Below are positions 24,091 to 34,114 of a DNA stretch of 64,000 nucleotides, one piece after another. The stretch's first letter is position 1; each line of letters opens with the position of its first letter. The DNA comes from an uncultured Porphyromonadaceae bacterium (GTDB taxonomy: Bacteria > Bacteroidota > Bacteroidia > Bacteroidales > Muribaculaceae). A program made the translations under genes and the position numbers. The notes beneath the pieces are model-generated. The model was not told where the DNA came from, made no database searches, and saw nothing but the letters and a program-made list of their open reading frames with translations. The DNA lies in NCBI GenBank assembly GCA_947177685.1, contig CAMWVE010000007.1, positions 1 through 64,000 on the forward strand, in the 5' to 3' direction.

Positions 24091-25278
24091 CTATTTGATT
24101 ATTCCGTTGGCACGGAACACTTTTTCGATTTTTTCAAGCGCTATGGTCACCTGTTCTTTTGTGTGGGTAGCCATCAGCGAGAAGCGGATGAGGGTGTCCT
24201 GCGGGGCTACGGCGGGCGAAACCACCGGGTTGACGAAAACGCCTTCATCAAGGAGGTCGCGTGTGATGGCGAATGTCTTGAAGTTGTCACGCACGAACAG
24301 GGGGATAATGGGGGTGGATGTGTTGCCTATCTCGGCACCCATGTTGCGGAATCCTTCGAGGGCGTAGTTGGTCAGCTCCCACAGGTGTTCCTGACGCTCC
24401 GGCTCGGTCTGCATGATTTCAAGAGCTTTGAGTGCAGCCGCTGTAGAGGCGGGTGTAATCGAGGCGGTGAATATGTAGGAGCGTGAGTGGTGACGGAGGA
24501 AGTTGGTGATTTCTTTGTCAGTCGCAATGAAACCGCCGAGCGATGCGAACGACTTGGAGAATGTGCCCATTATGAGGTCGACATCCTGAGCCACGCCCTG
24601 TGCATGACAGACGCCGCGACCACCTTCGCCGAACACACCTATGCCGTGAGCCTCGTCAATCATGACGGCGGCATTGTATTTCTTTGCAAGTTCGGTGATG
24701 GTCTTTACGTCAGCTACGTCGCCTTCCATGGAGAACACGCTGTCAGAAACAATGAGTTTGAGGCGGTCAGGGTCGCAGTTTTTGAGTTTCTGCTCAAGTG
24801 ACTCCATGTCGTTATGGCGATATTTGATTGCCTTTGAGAAAGAGGCGCGCATGCCCTCGATGATGGAAGCATGGTCAAGCTCGTCCCAGAGGATGTAGTC
24901 TTTTGGACCGGTGAGGCAGGAGACCACACCGAGATTCACCTCAAAACCGGTGGAGTAGATCATCACATCTTCCTTGCCGATGTATTCGGCAATGGCAGCC
25001 TCAAGCTGTTTGTGGAGGTCGAGGGTACCGTTGAGAAATGGTGAGCCGGCGCAACCGGTGCCATATTTTTTTGTTGCCTTGATGGCGGCTTCTTTTATTC
25101 GCGGGTCGTTAACCAGTCCGGTGTAGCAGTTCGAACCGAACATGAGCACTTTTTTGCCGTTAATGATCACCTCGGGATCCTGTTCGCTGGAGATGGCACG
25201 GAAATAAGGATAAACTCCGGCAGCCTTAGCTTCCTGAGGGGCAGTGTATTGGGCAAGTTTGGCTTGCAGTAGTTTCAT
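24091..25278 (-). CDS. spt: Serine palmitoyltransferase (alpha-oxoamine synthase)
   Basis: Protein of 395 residues of the PLP-dependent alpha-oxoamine synthase family. It condenses serine with a long-chain acyl-CoA to give 3-ketosphinganine, the first step of Bacteroidales sphingolipid synthesis. PLP-binding features are His136 (DELDHAS), DEAHG (208-212) and Lys242 (GTFSKSFASLGGF). The N-terminus (QEAKAAGVYPYFR) and MFGSNCYTGL match the Bacteroides enzyme rather than glycine C-acetyltransferase or BioF, though these cannot be fully excluded. It is soluble, with no membrane segment. It is a single-gene unit with TAATTTTG at 25362-25369 as a likely -7 element. Confidence 0.85.
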   Translation of the reverse strand: MKLLQAKLAQYTAPQEAKAAGVYPYFRAISSEQDPEVIINGKKVLMFGSNCYTGLVNDPRIKEAAIKATKKYGTGCAGSPFLNGTLDLHKQLEAAIAEYIGKEDVMIYSTGFEVNLGVVSCLTGPKDYILWDELDHASIIEGMRASFSKAIKYRHNDMESLEQKLKNCDPDRLKLIVSDSVFSMEGDVADVKTITELAKKYNAAVMIDEAHGIGVFGEGGRGVCHAQGVAQDVDLIMGTFSKSFASLGGFIATDKEITNFLRHHSRSYIFTASITPASTAAALKALEIMQTEPERQEHLWELTNYALEGFRNMGAEIGNTSTPIIPLFVRDNFKTFAITRDLLDEGVFVNPVVSPAVAPQDTLIRFSLMATHTKEQVTIALEKIEKVFRANGIIK

Positions 25279-25361
25279 TGTTTACTCTTGTTTGAATTAA
25301 TGATGCTACCTATCATAGGGGAATTGGTTTCAAAATGAACAGCTTCCGATAAGATAGACTG

Positions 25362-25369
25362 CAAAATTA
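25362..25369 (-). promoter_or_regulatory. -7 element of the serine palmitoyltransferase gene
   Basis: TAATTTTG on the minus strand, 83 nt before the ATG. No TTTG stands at the ideal upstream spacing, so this is moderate evidence. Confidence 0.4.
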
Positions 25370-25456
25370 CAAAATTTTGCGCAAACAACGGGTGTATCAA
25401 GCCACTTTTTTGCTTTTTCGGCGCCCGGAAAAGGCTAAAAAGGTGTTAAAGATTGT

Positions 25457-27547
25457 TTACAGAGGTAATGTGAGAATAAACCGGGCACCCTCGGTGTAGG
25501 TGGGGTCGAGTGCAATCGTACCGTCGAGACGACGTGCGATAATCTGACAAAGGTAGAGTCCGATTCCTTTTCCGGTGTGCGGTTCGCCTTTCTTGACACG
25601 GGTAAAGAGTGTTTTTTGTTGTTCTTCCGAGATGCCACAACCGGTGTCGGTAACCTCAAAGCGGATTTTGCCTTTGTAGCGGTCGGTGGTGTAAGTCAGA
25701 GTAATTTCTCCGGTGCGTGTGAACCTGACTGCATTCTTGAGCAGATTGATGAGAATTTGCTCCACACGCTGCGGGTCAGTGATGATAGAGGCTGAATTTT
25801 CGGGCTTCACGAACTGCATGGCAACTCCTGAGTGGGTGGTGGGACGCAGTGTCTCCACAACCATCTCGCAGAGTTCGTTGACGCTGACAAGCCTGCGGCT
25901 GACAGTGATTTCATCGCCGTCGAGCAGTGAAATGTCGAGTATGTCGCGTGAGATTGTCTCAAGCAGTTCCACGTTGTGCGAAATGATATGGGCGAAATTG
26001 CGCAGATATGGTTCATGGTGGTCATCGACTGAATCCACAATGAGTTTGGTGAAGTCCGAGATGGCTGTGAGGGGAGTGCGCATTTCGTGACCGAGCGAGT
26101 TTATGAGGTCCGATTTCTGGAGGTTGGCTTTGTTGAGTTCGTTGCGCGAGCGCATCAGATCTTCGTAGTGACGACGCGAAACGGTGCGTTCATGCTCAAG
26201 CGATTTATTGGCATGCAGCGCCGACACTGACATCTGCTTCGCCCTCAGATACATCATGAAGGTGACGATGGTAATGAGAATTACGATAATGAGCGCTACG
26301 ATGGAGATGGTTATGATTGTTTCGTGAGCTTCGAGGCGGGTCTGCTGATTGCGGATTTCAAGTGCCTGATTTGCCTCACGGATGTTCTGGAGGTCGTAGA
26401 TGACCTGCAGTTCGCGCAATCGTTCTTCTGACTTGAATTTTATTTCTTCCTGCAGATATTTATTGTATTCGCGGGCGGCAAAGAGCTGCATGTCCTTGTC
26501 GTTGATATGCTCCGATGCCTTGTTGAGCTGCGCGAGCAGGAATTTCTTATAGGTTGAGTTTCCGGGAATCTTAGGATAGGCATCCACAATGAGCGGTGCA
26601 GCCTTTTCATACTGCTCGTGAGCCATCAGTTGCGCGATGTTGCAGAGATGGTACGCATTGAACTGGTCGCGTGTATCCGAATCAATTTTGGTGATGGCGA
26701 GCGCTACATCATAGATTGAATCCACCTCAGCCAGTGTCAGGGCAGGATAGTTGATGAGCATGCGGCGATACATGTCGTAGCGCTGACGGTTGAACTTGCG
26801 GTAGACCCTGCCCTGCTCCTCATATTGTTTCTGGAGTTTGTCAGTTTCATCAAGCAACTGACGCATTGCCTTCACAGCCCGCTCGTGGTTTCCGATGTTT
26901 GTGAACAGCGTTCCGGCATAGGCATAGAACTGGTTCCGGATGGGAGCGATGGTGTTGGGTGCGTTGTTTATGAGGTTTTCAAGTTCATCAGTGTACTTGA
27001 CAAGCAGCTCGCCCTCGGCTGTGTTGCTCAGATAGGCGCACAGCGAGAAGAGCAGCAGTATGCGCTCGTCGGTGGAATAATGTTTTTTGTTGGTGTATTC
27101 ATGCAGAATCTCACGCAGTCGCACCTGCCTCTCAGCCTCGCTCGCAGTGATGGAATTGGTGAGGATGCGGTTGATGCGGAGATACATCAGTGTCTGATGC
27201 TGGCTGACCGATGTGGGCAACTCCTTTGCTGCGGCGTAGAGAACCTGCAGCACCGAATCGTTCGAAGTGTAGATGTTCGAAAGCTGACGGATTACGTCGA
27301 GCTGAATGTTGACGTCATCGGTGCGCTGGGCGAGGTTGTAGATGTTCTCCAGTATCGGAGCCTGCTTCTTGCGGGGTGTTATGTCGAAAAGGTTGTATAG
27401 TGCAATTATTGAGTCCTCGGGATTACGGGCTTCCTTGACTTTGGCTTGCAGTTCCTTATTTAAATTTAAATTAATATCTCCGGCTGCCGTAACAGGGATT
27501 ACAGCAGTAAGAAATAGTATCAGAATCAGCAAGTTTTTGAGTTTCAT
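25457..27547 (-). CDS. Membrane sensor histidine kinase with periplasmic TPR-like region
   Basis: Protein of 696 residues. It has a signal peptide (1-21), a large periplasmic helical region of TPR type (about 30-395), one membrane segment (about 405-428), a cytoplasmic coil and a catalytic core. The H-box is SLGHEMRTPL with His487. The ATPase domain (about 590-696) shows N-box LINLLKNAVRF, VTDTGCGI and GKGIGLYLC. No receiver or DNA-binding domain is attached and no response regulator lies beside it, so it probably pairs with a regulator elsewhere. The architecture is a classic Bacteroidales orphan kinase; the stimulus is unknown. Confidence 0.88.
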   Translation of the reverse strand: MKLKNLLILILFLTAVIPVTAAGDINLNLNKELQAKVKEARNPEDSIIALYNLFDITPRKKQAPILENIYNLAQRTDDVNIQLDVIRQLSNIYTSNDSVLQVLYAAAKELPTSVSQHQTLMYLRINRILTNSITASEAERQVRLREILHEYTNKKHYSTDERILLLFSLCAYLSNTAEGELLVKYTDELENLINNAPNTIAPIRNQFYAYAGTLFTNIGNHERAVKAMRQLLDETDKLQKQYEEQGRVYRKFNRQRYDMYRRMLINYPALTLAEVDSIYDVALAITKIDSDTRDQFNAYHLCNIAQLMAHEQYEKAAPLIVDAYPKIPGNSTYKKFLLAQLNKASEHINDKDMQLFAAREYNKYLQEEIKFKSEERLRELQVIYDLQNIREANQALEIRNQQTRLEAHETIITISIVALIIVILITIVTFMMYLRAKQMSVSALHANKSLEHERTVSRRHYEDLMRSRNELNKANLQKSDLINSLGHEMRTPLTAISDFTKLIVDSVDDHHEPYLRNFAHIISHNVELLETISRDILDISLLDGDEITVSRRLVSVNELCEMVVETLRPTTHSGVAMQFVKPENSASIITDPQRVEQILINLLKNAVRFTRTGEITLTYTTDRYKGKIRFEVTDTGCGISEEQQKTLFTRVKKGEPHTGKGIGLYLCQIIARRLDGTIALDPTYTEGARFILTLPL

Positions 27548-27569
27548 GCGTTTGCAGTTATAGGTCCTG

Positions 27570-27577
27570 CAAAATTA
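27570..27577 (-). promoter_or_regulatory. -7 element of the histidine kinase gene
   Basis: TAATTTTG on the minus strand, 22 nt before the ATG at 27547. A partial TTG upstream stands at about 23 nt. Confidence 0.4.
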
Positions 27578-27639
27578 CAAAATATTTGCGAAATATGCTA
27601 CAATTTTGAAATATTTTTTTGATAATTTTGTTATGCAGC

Positions 27640-27664
27640 CCAAAAAAACTGCCCGAAGGCAGTT
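27640..27664 (-). terminator. Intrinsic terminator of the serine acetyltransferase gene
   Basis: On the minus strand AACTGCC-TTCG-GGCAGTT is followed by a run of T residues. A 7-bp stem with a TTCG tetraloop and U-tract, 11 nt after the stop codon, is a textbook terminator. Confidence 0.85.
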
Positions 27665-27674
27665 GATTTATGGC

Positions 27675-28598
27675 TCATTTCAAACGTTCTTTTGCAGGAG
27701 CCTGAATAATTCTTTCGCCGGGAGCCACATTTTCCGTCACCCAGAGGTTACCGCCGATAATGGCGTTATCACCGATGGTTATACGACCGAGAATGGTGGC
27801 GTTGGCATAGATGATCACGTTGTTGCCGATGATGGGATGTCGGGGGAGTCCCTTGACCGGATTATTGTTTTCATCGAGCTTGAACGACTTGGCTCCGAGT
27901 GTTACACCTTGGAAAATCTTGACGTCGTGTCCTATGATACAGGTGGCGCCGATTACAACACCCGTGCCGTGGTCAATGGTGAATGACTCTCCGATGGTGG
28001 CAGCCGGGTGGATGTCGATGCCGGTTTCGGAGTGTGCGAGCTCGGTTATCATTCGTGGAATGACCGGCACATCGAGTGTGTGGAGCAGGTGGGCTATGCG
28101 GTAGGCGCTGGTTGCGAGAATCGAGGGGTAGCAGTAGATCACTTCCTCGATGGAGAGTGCGGCAGGGTCAGACTTGTAGGTAGCCTCCACATCGGTCATA
28201 AGCACACGCCGCAGTTCAGGGAGCTGACGGATGAAGGTGTCGCACAGCGGCAACGCATCGCGGGTGAGCTGACTTACGTCGAGGGGCTCGCAACAGGGAT
28301 GCTCTATGCATTTGCCTGCCACAATCTGGTCGATGAGCAGAGAGGAGAGTCGTTCGATGTTCAGTCCGGCGTGATATAGCATGTTCTGCTGTGTGACGCC
28401 GCTGTCACCGAAAAATCCGGGGAACACAAGGGCACGGCTGATGTCAACAATCTCGCGGATTTTTTCCTGTGAAGGGAGCGGTTCGCCGGTACGGCGTATG
28501 TGGCACATGCCGGGAACCTGCGGAGTATCCGATAGCTGCCGGGCAATTTTGTCGAGTGTTTGTGAGAGTATTTTTTCCATTTGTGATGATTTTTCCAT
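27675..28598 (-). CDS. cysE: Serine O-acetyltransferase
   Basis: Protein of 307 residues. It acetylates serine with acetyl-CoA to give O-acetylserine, the precursor of cysteine. The C-terminal half is a left-handed beta-helix of hexapeptide repeats (GIDIHPAATIGESFTIDHGTG, GATCIIGHDVKIFQGVTLG, GNNVIIYANATILGRITIG), with the conserved DHGTG and active-site His residues. The N-terminal helical part (about 1-185) is longer than in short plant/EpsC forms. Met7 is an alternative start. It ends at a strong terminator and is a single-gene unit. Confidence 0.9.
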   Translation of the reverse strand: MEKSSQMEKILSQTLDKIARQLSDTPQVPGMCHIRRTGEPLPSQEKIREIVDISRALVFPGFFGDSGVTQQNMLYHAGLNIERLSSLLIDQIVAGKCIEHPCCEPLDVSQLTRDALPLCDTFIRQLPELRRVLMTDVEATYKSDPAALSIEEVIYCYPSILATSAYRIAHLLHTLDVPVIPRMITELAHSETGIDIHPAATIGESFTIDHGTGVVIGATCIIGHDVKIFQGVTLGAKSFKLDENNNPVKGLPRHPIIGNNVIIYANATILGRITIGDNAIIGGNLWVTENVAPGERIIQAPAKERLK

Positions 28599-28682
28599 AT
28601 AACAACCGCCTCACTGCTACGGTTCATTGCCGACTCAAAGGCGAGAGTTGAATTATGGCGGCACAAGGGGGATGAAATATGA

Positions 28683-28714
28683 CGGCATGTCAACCGGAGA
28701 AGGCTGACATGCCG
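28683..28714 (-). terminator. Hairpin after nuoN
   Basis: CGGCATGTCA (28683-28692) pairs with TGACATGCCG (28705-28714) around a 12-nt loop, 29 nt beyond the nuoN stop. The U-tract is weak, but it is the only candidate terminator for the long nuo/atp cluster. Confidence 0.5.
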
Positions 28715-28742
28715 ATGATTATTGAAACGTGAGTGTCAGAAA

Positions 28743-30224
28743 TTACATGATTGAGCCGAACAGACCCATGGAGGTGGTCAGGTCGAGCAGATAGTTGTAG
28801 AACACTGCGCCGACACCGAGAATCAGGATGCCTGCCACTGAAATCCACAGTCCGAGGCGTTCCGAGCAAGCTGAGCGGAACGCGGGAATCTGACAGGGTT
28901 CTTCAGTCTTGATATACATTGCCTTGACAACAAGCAGATAGTAGTACAGCGACACGATGGTGTTGATAAGGGCGATCAGCACCAGAATGTAGATGGCTAT
29001 GGAGCCTTGCTGCAGAGCTGCCGCAAAGATGAAGAATTTGCTGAAGAATCCGGCGAAAGGAGGAATACCTGCCAGCGAGAACATGGCGAGCATCATGCAG
29101 AGCGCCAGACGGGGGTTGGTGTTGCTGAGTCCGTTGTAGTCATCCATATCCACTTTGCCGGTGGCGTTCTCGACAGCGCCGATAACACCGAAGGCGGCGA
29201 GGTTAGAGAAGATGTAAACCAGAACGTAGTACATCAGCGATGCGATGCCGGTAGCATTGAACGCAATCACTCCGAGCATGATGTAGCCTGCCTGCGAGAT
29301 TGAGGAGAAGGCGAGGAATCGCTTGAGGTTTTTCTGACGGATTGCGAAGAGGTTACCGACGGTGATGGTTACGATGATGAGTGCGTAGAGCATCCACTGC
29401 CAAACTTCTTCATAGAACATGCCGAATGCCTGAATCAGCACTACAAGGAAGGCGAAGGCGGTGGCACCTTTTGAAATCACCGAGAGGTAAGAGGTAACCG
29501 GTGTGGGTGCGCCCTGATAAACGTCGGCGGTCCAGAGGTGGAAGGGAACAAGCGAGAGCTTGAAGCCGATGCCGGCGATGACAAAGGCGAGGGCTACGAC
29601 AGCCAGAGCTGAGTTTTCGCCAAAAATCATCAGGTTGATGTCAGTGAAATAGAGCGAGCCTGCGAGTCCGTAAACGAATGACAGACCCATCATGAAGATG
29701 GCTGACGAGAACACTGCGGTGAGCAGATATTTCACGGCTGCCTCATGGCTTTCGTAGCGTTTCTTGTCGAAAGCCACCATAGCAGCCAGCGGGAGCGATG
29801 CTGACTCCAGACCGATGAGGAAGATGAGGAAGTGGCGACCTGAAATCATCAGATACATTCCGAACAGTGTCACCAGCAGCAGTTCATAGAATTCGCCGCG
29901 GCGCACAATCATAAATTCGCCGTTAGCCCATTTGATTGACTGAATCAGCACAATCAGCACACCAATGTTGAGGATGTTCTTGATTGCCATGATTACAGGA
30001 CCGGTGACATACATGCCGGCGAAAGCGGTTGTATCCTGCGCGGAGCAGGGGCAGAACATATAGGCTATTGACTGAGCTGTGAACAGTCCGAAAATCAATG
30101 TTGTGAAGCCTGCAATGCCGTTCTGCGCCTTTTTGGGAAGGATGGTGTCATAAAAGAATACCAAGAGAAAAACCACAAGGAGTGAAATCTCTTGCTTCAT
30201 TGCTAAAAACTGAGAATAATCCAT
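28743..30224 (-). CDS. nuoN: NADH-quinone oxidoreductase subunit N
   Basis: Protein of 493 residues with about 14 membrane helices; antiporter-like proton-pumping subunit of respiratory complex I. Conserved features include the Lys-containing helix around SLVPFHLWTADVYQGAPTP and the loop with KNLKRFLAFSSISQAGY. It is the last gene of the cluster, 13 nt after nuoM. Confidence 0.95.
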   Translation of the reverse strand: MDYSQFLAMKQEISLLVVFLLVFFYDTILPKKAQNGIAGFTTLIFGLFTAQSIAYMFCPCSAQDTTAFAGMYVTGPVIMAIKNILNIGVLIVLIQSIKWANGEFMIVRRGEFYELLLVTLFGMYLMISGRHFLIFLIGLESASLPLAAMVAFDKKRYESHEAAVKYLLTAVFSSAIFMMGLSFVYGLAGSLYFTDINLMIFGENSALAVVALAFVIAGIGFKLSLVPFHLWTADVYQGAPTPVTSYLSVISKGATAFAFLVVLIQAFGMFYEEVWQWMLYALIIVTITVGNLFAIRQKNLKRFLAFSSISQAGYIMLGVIAFNATGIASLMYYVLVYIFSNLAAFGVIGAVENATGKVDMDDYNGLSNTNPRLALCMMLAMFSLAGIPPFAGFFSKFFIFAAALQQGSIAIYILVLIALINTIVSLYYYLLVVKAMYIKTEEPCQIPAFRSACSERLGLWISVAGILILGVGAVFYNYLLDLTTSMGLFGSIM

Positions 30225-30237
30225 TGCGTGTATTGTT

Positions 30238-31758
30238 TTATTGGATCATGCCCAGAACCTTGAAAATGTCAGGGCTGAATGTGAATTTAATGAGTGATTC
30301 AAAGAAGTTGGGGAAGCAACCGATGGCAGCCACACAGATGATGAGGGTGGCGGTGGCGGTGCGTTCCCACCAAGTGGCGTCAGTGAGCTGACGGTGGTGG
30401 TCGTCATGAACGGGACCGAGCAGGAGCTTGCCGACAACGCGGAGGATGTAGACAGCGGTGATGACAATCGAGCAGCATGCGATGATGGTGAACACGATTC
30501 TGAGCGAGCCGTGACCGCCGACGTAGTCAGCCATACCCTGTTCGAACGAACCGATGAAGATTGTCATTTCAGCCACGAAGCCTGACAGACCGGGCAGACC
30601 GAGCGATGCCATACCGGCAATCACATAGCATACTGCCAGATAAGGCATGATCTGCATCAGACCGCCCATCTCGCGGACGTCGCGGGTGTGGGTACGTCCG
30701 TAAATCATACCGATCAGGGCGAAGAACAGGGCTGTCATCAGACCGTGAGAGAGCATCTGCATGATGGCGCCGGTCATTGCGGTGGTGTTGAGCATGAGGA
30801 TGGCGAAGAGCACCAATCCGCAGTGTGACACCGATGAGTAGGCGTTGATGTATTTGAGGTCAGTCTGAACGCAAGCCGAGAAGGCACCGTAGACAACCGA
30901 GATGCCGGTGAGGATAAGGAAAATCCAAGCCAGTTCGTTGGCAGCCTGAGGCATCAGATAGATTGCCACACGGAAGCATCCGTAGCCACCCAGTTTCATG
31001 AGTACGCCGGCGTGGAGCATCGACACCGCGGTGGGTGCTGAAGCGTGACCATCGGGGCTCCATGTGTGGAAGGGGAACATGGCGCCGAGAACGCCGAAAC
31101 CAACGAAAGTCATGGGGAAGAGGAACATCTGCCAGTTGTGGGGGATGCTGCCGTTTTCAGCAATCTCAACGATATTCCATGAGTTCAGACCTGAGTTGTA
31201 GTAGATACCGATCAGACCGAGCATCAGGAAGGCAGAGCCACCCATGAGCATCAGAGTCAGTTTCATTGCCGAGTAGTTCTTCTTGCCGCTACCCCAGACG
31301 CCGATGAGCAGATACATGGGGATGAGGGCGACTTCATAGAACATGAACATTGCGAACAGGTCAATGCTGATGAAGAAGCCGAACACACCGGTTGAAAGGA
31401 GAATCAGCCAGAGGAAGAAGGCTTTGGGCTTCATGATGGTCCAAGAAGCGAAGGAGCCTGTCAGCAGGATTATCGATGAAAGGATGAGCATGGCGATTGA
31501 GATGCCGTCGACACCCACAGCGAGGTTGATGTTCAGCGGTGCGAACCACTGCCATGAGTCAGTGTAGAGCATGGCGGCTGTTTCGCCTGCCGCACGGAGC
31601 TTCAGATAGTCAACAAGCAGATAGACCGAGAGGGCTGTCAGCGCCAGTGAGCCGGTGACGGCAACTGCGCGAATCTGCTTTATGTTTTGACTCAGCGCTA
31701 CCCCTGCAAGCATCACGAGGGGAATGAGCACGAAGTAAATTAATATATTGTCGAACAT
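30238..31758 (-). CDS. nuoM: NADH-quinone oxidoreductase subunit M
   Basis: Protein of 506 residues, a membrane antiporter-like subunit of complex I. It shows FYEVALIPMYLLIGVWG with the key Glu, FPFHTWSPDGHASAPT and the TDLKYINAYSSVSHCG loop, all standard for NuoM. It lies 29 nt after nuoL and 13 nt before nuoN. It works with NuoL and NuoN to pump protons during quinone reduction. Confidence 0.95.
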   Translation of the reverse strand: MFDNILIYFVLIPLVMLAGVALSQNIKQIRAVAVTGSLALTALSVYLLVDYLKLRAAGETAAMLYTDSWQWFAPLNINLAVGVDGISIAMLILSSIILLTGSFASWTIMKPKAFFLWLILLSTGVFGFFISIDLFAMFMFYEVALIPMYLLIGVWGSGKKNYSAMKLTLMLMGGSAFLMLGLIGIYYNSGLNSWNIVEIAENGSIPHNWQMFLFPMTFVGFGVLGAMFPFHTWSPDGHASAPTAVSMLHAGVLMKLGGYGCFRVAIYLMPQAANELAWIFLILTGISVVYGAFSACVQTDLKYINAYSSVSHCGLVLFAILMLNTTAMTGAIMQMLSHGLMTALFFALIGMIYGRTHTRDVREMGGLMQIMPYLAVCYVIAGMASLGLPGLSGFVAEMTIFIGSFEQGMADYVGGHGSLRIVFTIIACCSIVITAVYILRVVGKLLLGPVHDDHHRQLTDATWWERTATATLIICVAAIGCFPNFFESLIKFTFSPDIFKVLGMIQ

Positions 31759-31787
31759 AATAATCAGTTTATAGCGTTACATCTGGT

Positions 31788-33791
31788 TTAAAGAAGGCAT
31801 ATATAAGTTACTGTTCCCAAAAGGAGCGCACCTATCAGATAGACCCAAACATAGGTTTGGACATTTCCTGACTGCAGACCCTTGATGGCGCAGGAAGCCT
31901 TGTTGGTGATAGCAGCGAATGCGTCCATGGTGCCGTCGATAATGTGGCGGTCGAACCAAGCGATGGGTTTACAAACAAGCCCGAAGATGATGCGGTGGGT
32001 GATGAACATGTAGAGTTCGTCCCAGTAGAAACGGTGGTAGCACCAGTCCCAGAGGCGGGGCAGAGCGGCTGCCATCTTGTCGGGCAGCGGATTCTCTTTC
32101 ATGTACATCTTGGCTGCCACGGCAATGGAGATGAGCGCTACGGTAAGCGAGATGCCGGCAACGGTCCAGTCCAGATCGAAGGTGTGTTCCTCACCGTTGA
32201 AGGTAACGAAGTCGCCGAAGGGGATGAAACCTGCCACGCATGAAACCAAAGCAAGGAAAATCAGAGGCAGGGTCATGCACCAAGGCTGATCGTGGGGAGC
32301 GTGATGCGGGTCATGCACTTTGTGTTCCTTCCACCAGAAGATGAGGAAGTAGAGGCGGAACATGTAGAATGCGGTGAGGGCAGCCACGGCTGACATCCAG
32401 ATGTAGACCAAGGTGCTGTATTCGCCGCAGGCAGTCAGGATTTCGTCTTTCGAGAAGAAACCTGAGAAAGGTATGATACCGGCGATGGCAAGACAGCCGA
32501 TGAGGAATGTCCAGTGGGTGACGGGCATGTATTTGCGAAGCCCGTGCATGGCTGTGTAGTTGTTCGAGTGCACGGCATGGATCAGGGCACCTGCGCCGAG
32601 GAAGAGCAGAGCCTTGAACATGGCGTGGGTGAACAGGTGGAACATCGATGCCATGTAACCAACGCCGTGGTGATATTCCGGACGGCAAACACCCAGTGAA
32701 ACCATCATGAAGGCAATCTGTGATATGGTTGAGAAGGCAAGCACACGTTTAATGTCGACCTGCGCGCAAGCCACCATGGCAGCGTAGAAGGCTGTCAGGG
32801 CACCAACGACGGTGACGATTTCAAGAGCGGCTGTTTCCTGCAGATAGAGCGGGAAGAGGCGTGCCACCAGATAAACACCGGCAACGACCATGGTTGCGGC
32901 GTGGATAAGGGCTGAAACCGGGGTGGGACCTTCCATGGCGTCGGGGAGCCAGATGTGGAGGGGGAGCATTGCCGATTTACCCATACCGCCCATGAAGATG
33001 AGTACCAGCGCCCAAGTCAGCACCGAGCAACCCATGAACATGGGCACGGGGCTTGCGGTGAACTTGTTGACCAGCACAGCGGCGGCGGTGTCAGTAGAAA
33101 TCTTGAATGTGTCGGCAAGACCTTCAACGGGAGCCGAGGTGAAGTCCATGAAGCTGAACACGCCGGTGTAGTATGAGAGGACAAGGATGCCGATGAGGAA
33201 TCCGAGGTCGGCGAATCGGGTTACGATGAATGCCTTTTTCGATGCTGAAACGGCTGCGGGGCTTGTGTAGTAGAAGCCGATGAGCAGGTAAGATGAAGCA
33301 CCCACAAGTTCCCAGAAGATATACATCTGGAAGATGTTGGTTGCCACAACCAGTCCGAGCATTGAGAATGAGAAAAGGGCGAGGAAAGCGTAGTAGCGCT
33401 GGAACCCTTTTTCAAACACGCCGTGGTGGTCGCGCATGTAGGCGTTCGAGTAGAGGTTCACCATGAACGAGATTGTGGTGATGACCACGAGCATCATGGC
33501 TGAAATGGGGTCGAGCAGGAAACCTATGTTGATGTGGAGGTTGCCGTAGAACTCAAGCCAGACCGGATTGAACACTATGTACTGGAGGCGCTGGGTGCCG
33601 TCCTGAAAGTGGGGATCTCCGGAGAAGAAATAAAGATAAGCGGTGTAGTAAGCCAACGCGGTCACAATGCCCATGGCTGTAGTACCGAGAATACCTGCGA
33701 GTTTGTGCGACAGGTATTTCCCCAGCAGTCCCAGAAAGAGGAACATGAACAAGGGGATGGCGAGAATCAGTATTTGTATAGTGGCATCCAT
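31788..33791 (-). CDS. nuoL: NADH-quinone oxidoreductase subunit L
   Basis: Protein of 667 residues, the distal antiporter-like subunit of complex I. Hallmarks are FWELVGASSYLLIGF, LPLHIWLPDAMEGPTPVSAL, and the long C-terminal extension that forms the lateral helix along the membrane arm (after about 500). It is preceded by nuoK by 5 nt. Length and motifs are normal. Confidence 0.95.
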   Translation of the reverse strand: MDATIQILILAIPLFMFLFLGLLGKYLSHKLAGILGTTAMGIVTALAYYTAYLYFFSGDPHFQDGTQRLQYIVFNPVWLEFYGNLHINIGFLLDPISAMMLVVITTISFMVNLYSNAYMRDHHGVFEKGFQRYYAFLALFSFSMLGLVVATNIFQMYIFWELVGASSYLLIGFYYTSPAAVSASKKAFIVTRFADLGFLIGILVLSYYTGVFSFMDFTSAPVEGLADTFKISTDTAAAVLVNKFTASPVPMFMGCSVLTWALVLIFMGGMGKSAMLPLHIWLPDAMEGPTPVSALIHAATMVVAGVYLVARLFPLYLQETAALEIVTVVGALTAFYAAMVACAQVDIKRVLAFSTISQIAFMMVSLGVCRPEYHHGVGYMASMFHLFTHAMFKALLFLGAGALIHAVHSNNYTAMHGLRKYMPVTHWTFLIGCLAIAGIIPFSGFFSKDEILTACGEYSTLVYIWMSAVAALTAFYMFRLYFLIFWWKEHKVHDPHHAPHDQPWCMTLPLIFLALVSCVAGFIPFGDFVTFNGEEHTFDLDWTVAGISLTVALISIAVAAKMYMKENPLPDKMAAALPRLWDWCYHRFYWDELYMFITHRIIFGLVCKPIAWFDRHIIDGTMDAFAAITNKASCAIKGLQSGNVQTYVWVYLIGALLLGTVTYICLL

Positions 33792-33796
33792 GATAC

Positions 33797-34108
33797 TTAA
33801 AATTTCATTTTTGTTATTTCGCGGACGTCGATGTTTTTAGCCGCACGGAAGATGTTGACGATGATTGCGATGGCGAGGGCTGTTTCAGCAGCGGCGATTG
33901 CAATGGCGAAGAGGGTGAAGAACATGCCCTCCATGCTTCCGGGGAAAAGGAAACGGTTGAAAACCACAAAGTTGATGTCAACGGCGTTGAGCATTAATTC
34001 AAGAGAAATCAGGATGGCAATCATGTTTTTGCGGGTTATGAAACCGTAGACACCGCAGCAGAACATGATAAGCGCCGGAATTAGGTAGCAGAGAATATTC
34101 AAGTCCAT
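33797..34108 (-). CDS. nuoK: NADH-quinone oxidoreductase subunit K
   Basis: Protein of 103 residues with three membrane helices. It carries the conserved Glu of ISLELMLNAV and a second in AAAETALAIAI, both on the proton path of complex I. A TTG two codons upstream (34114) is in frame, but the ATG at 34108 gives the standard N-terminus. The stop codon of nuoJ ends 6 nt before it. Confidence 0.93.
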   Translation of the reverse strand: MDLNILCYLIPALIMFCCGVYGFITRKNMIAILISLELMLNAVDINFVVFNRFLFPGSMEGMFFTLFAIAIAAAETALAIAIIVNIFRAAKNIDVREITKMKF

Positions 34109-34114
34109 GATCAA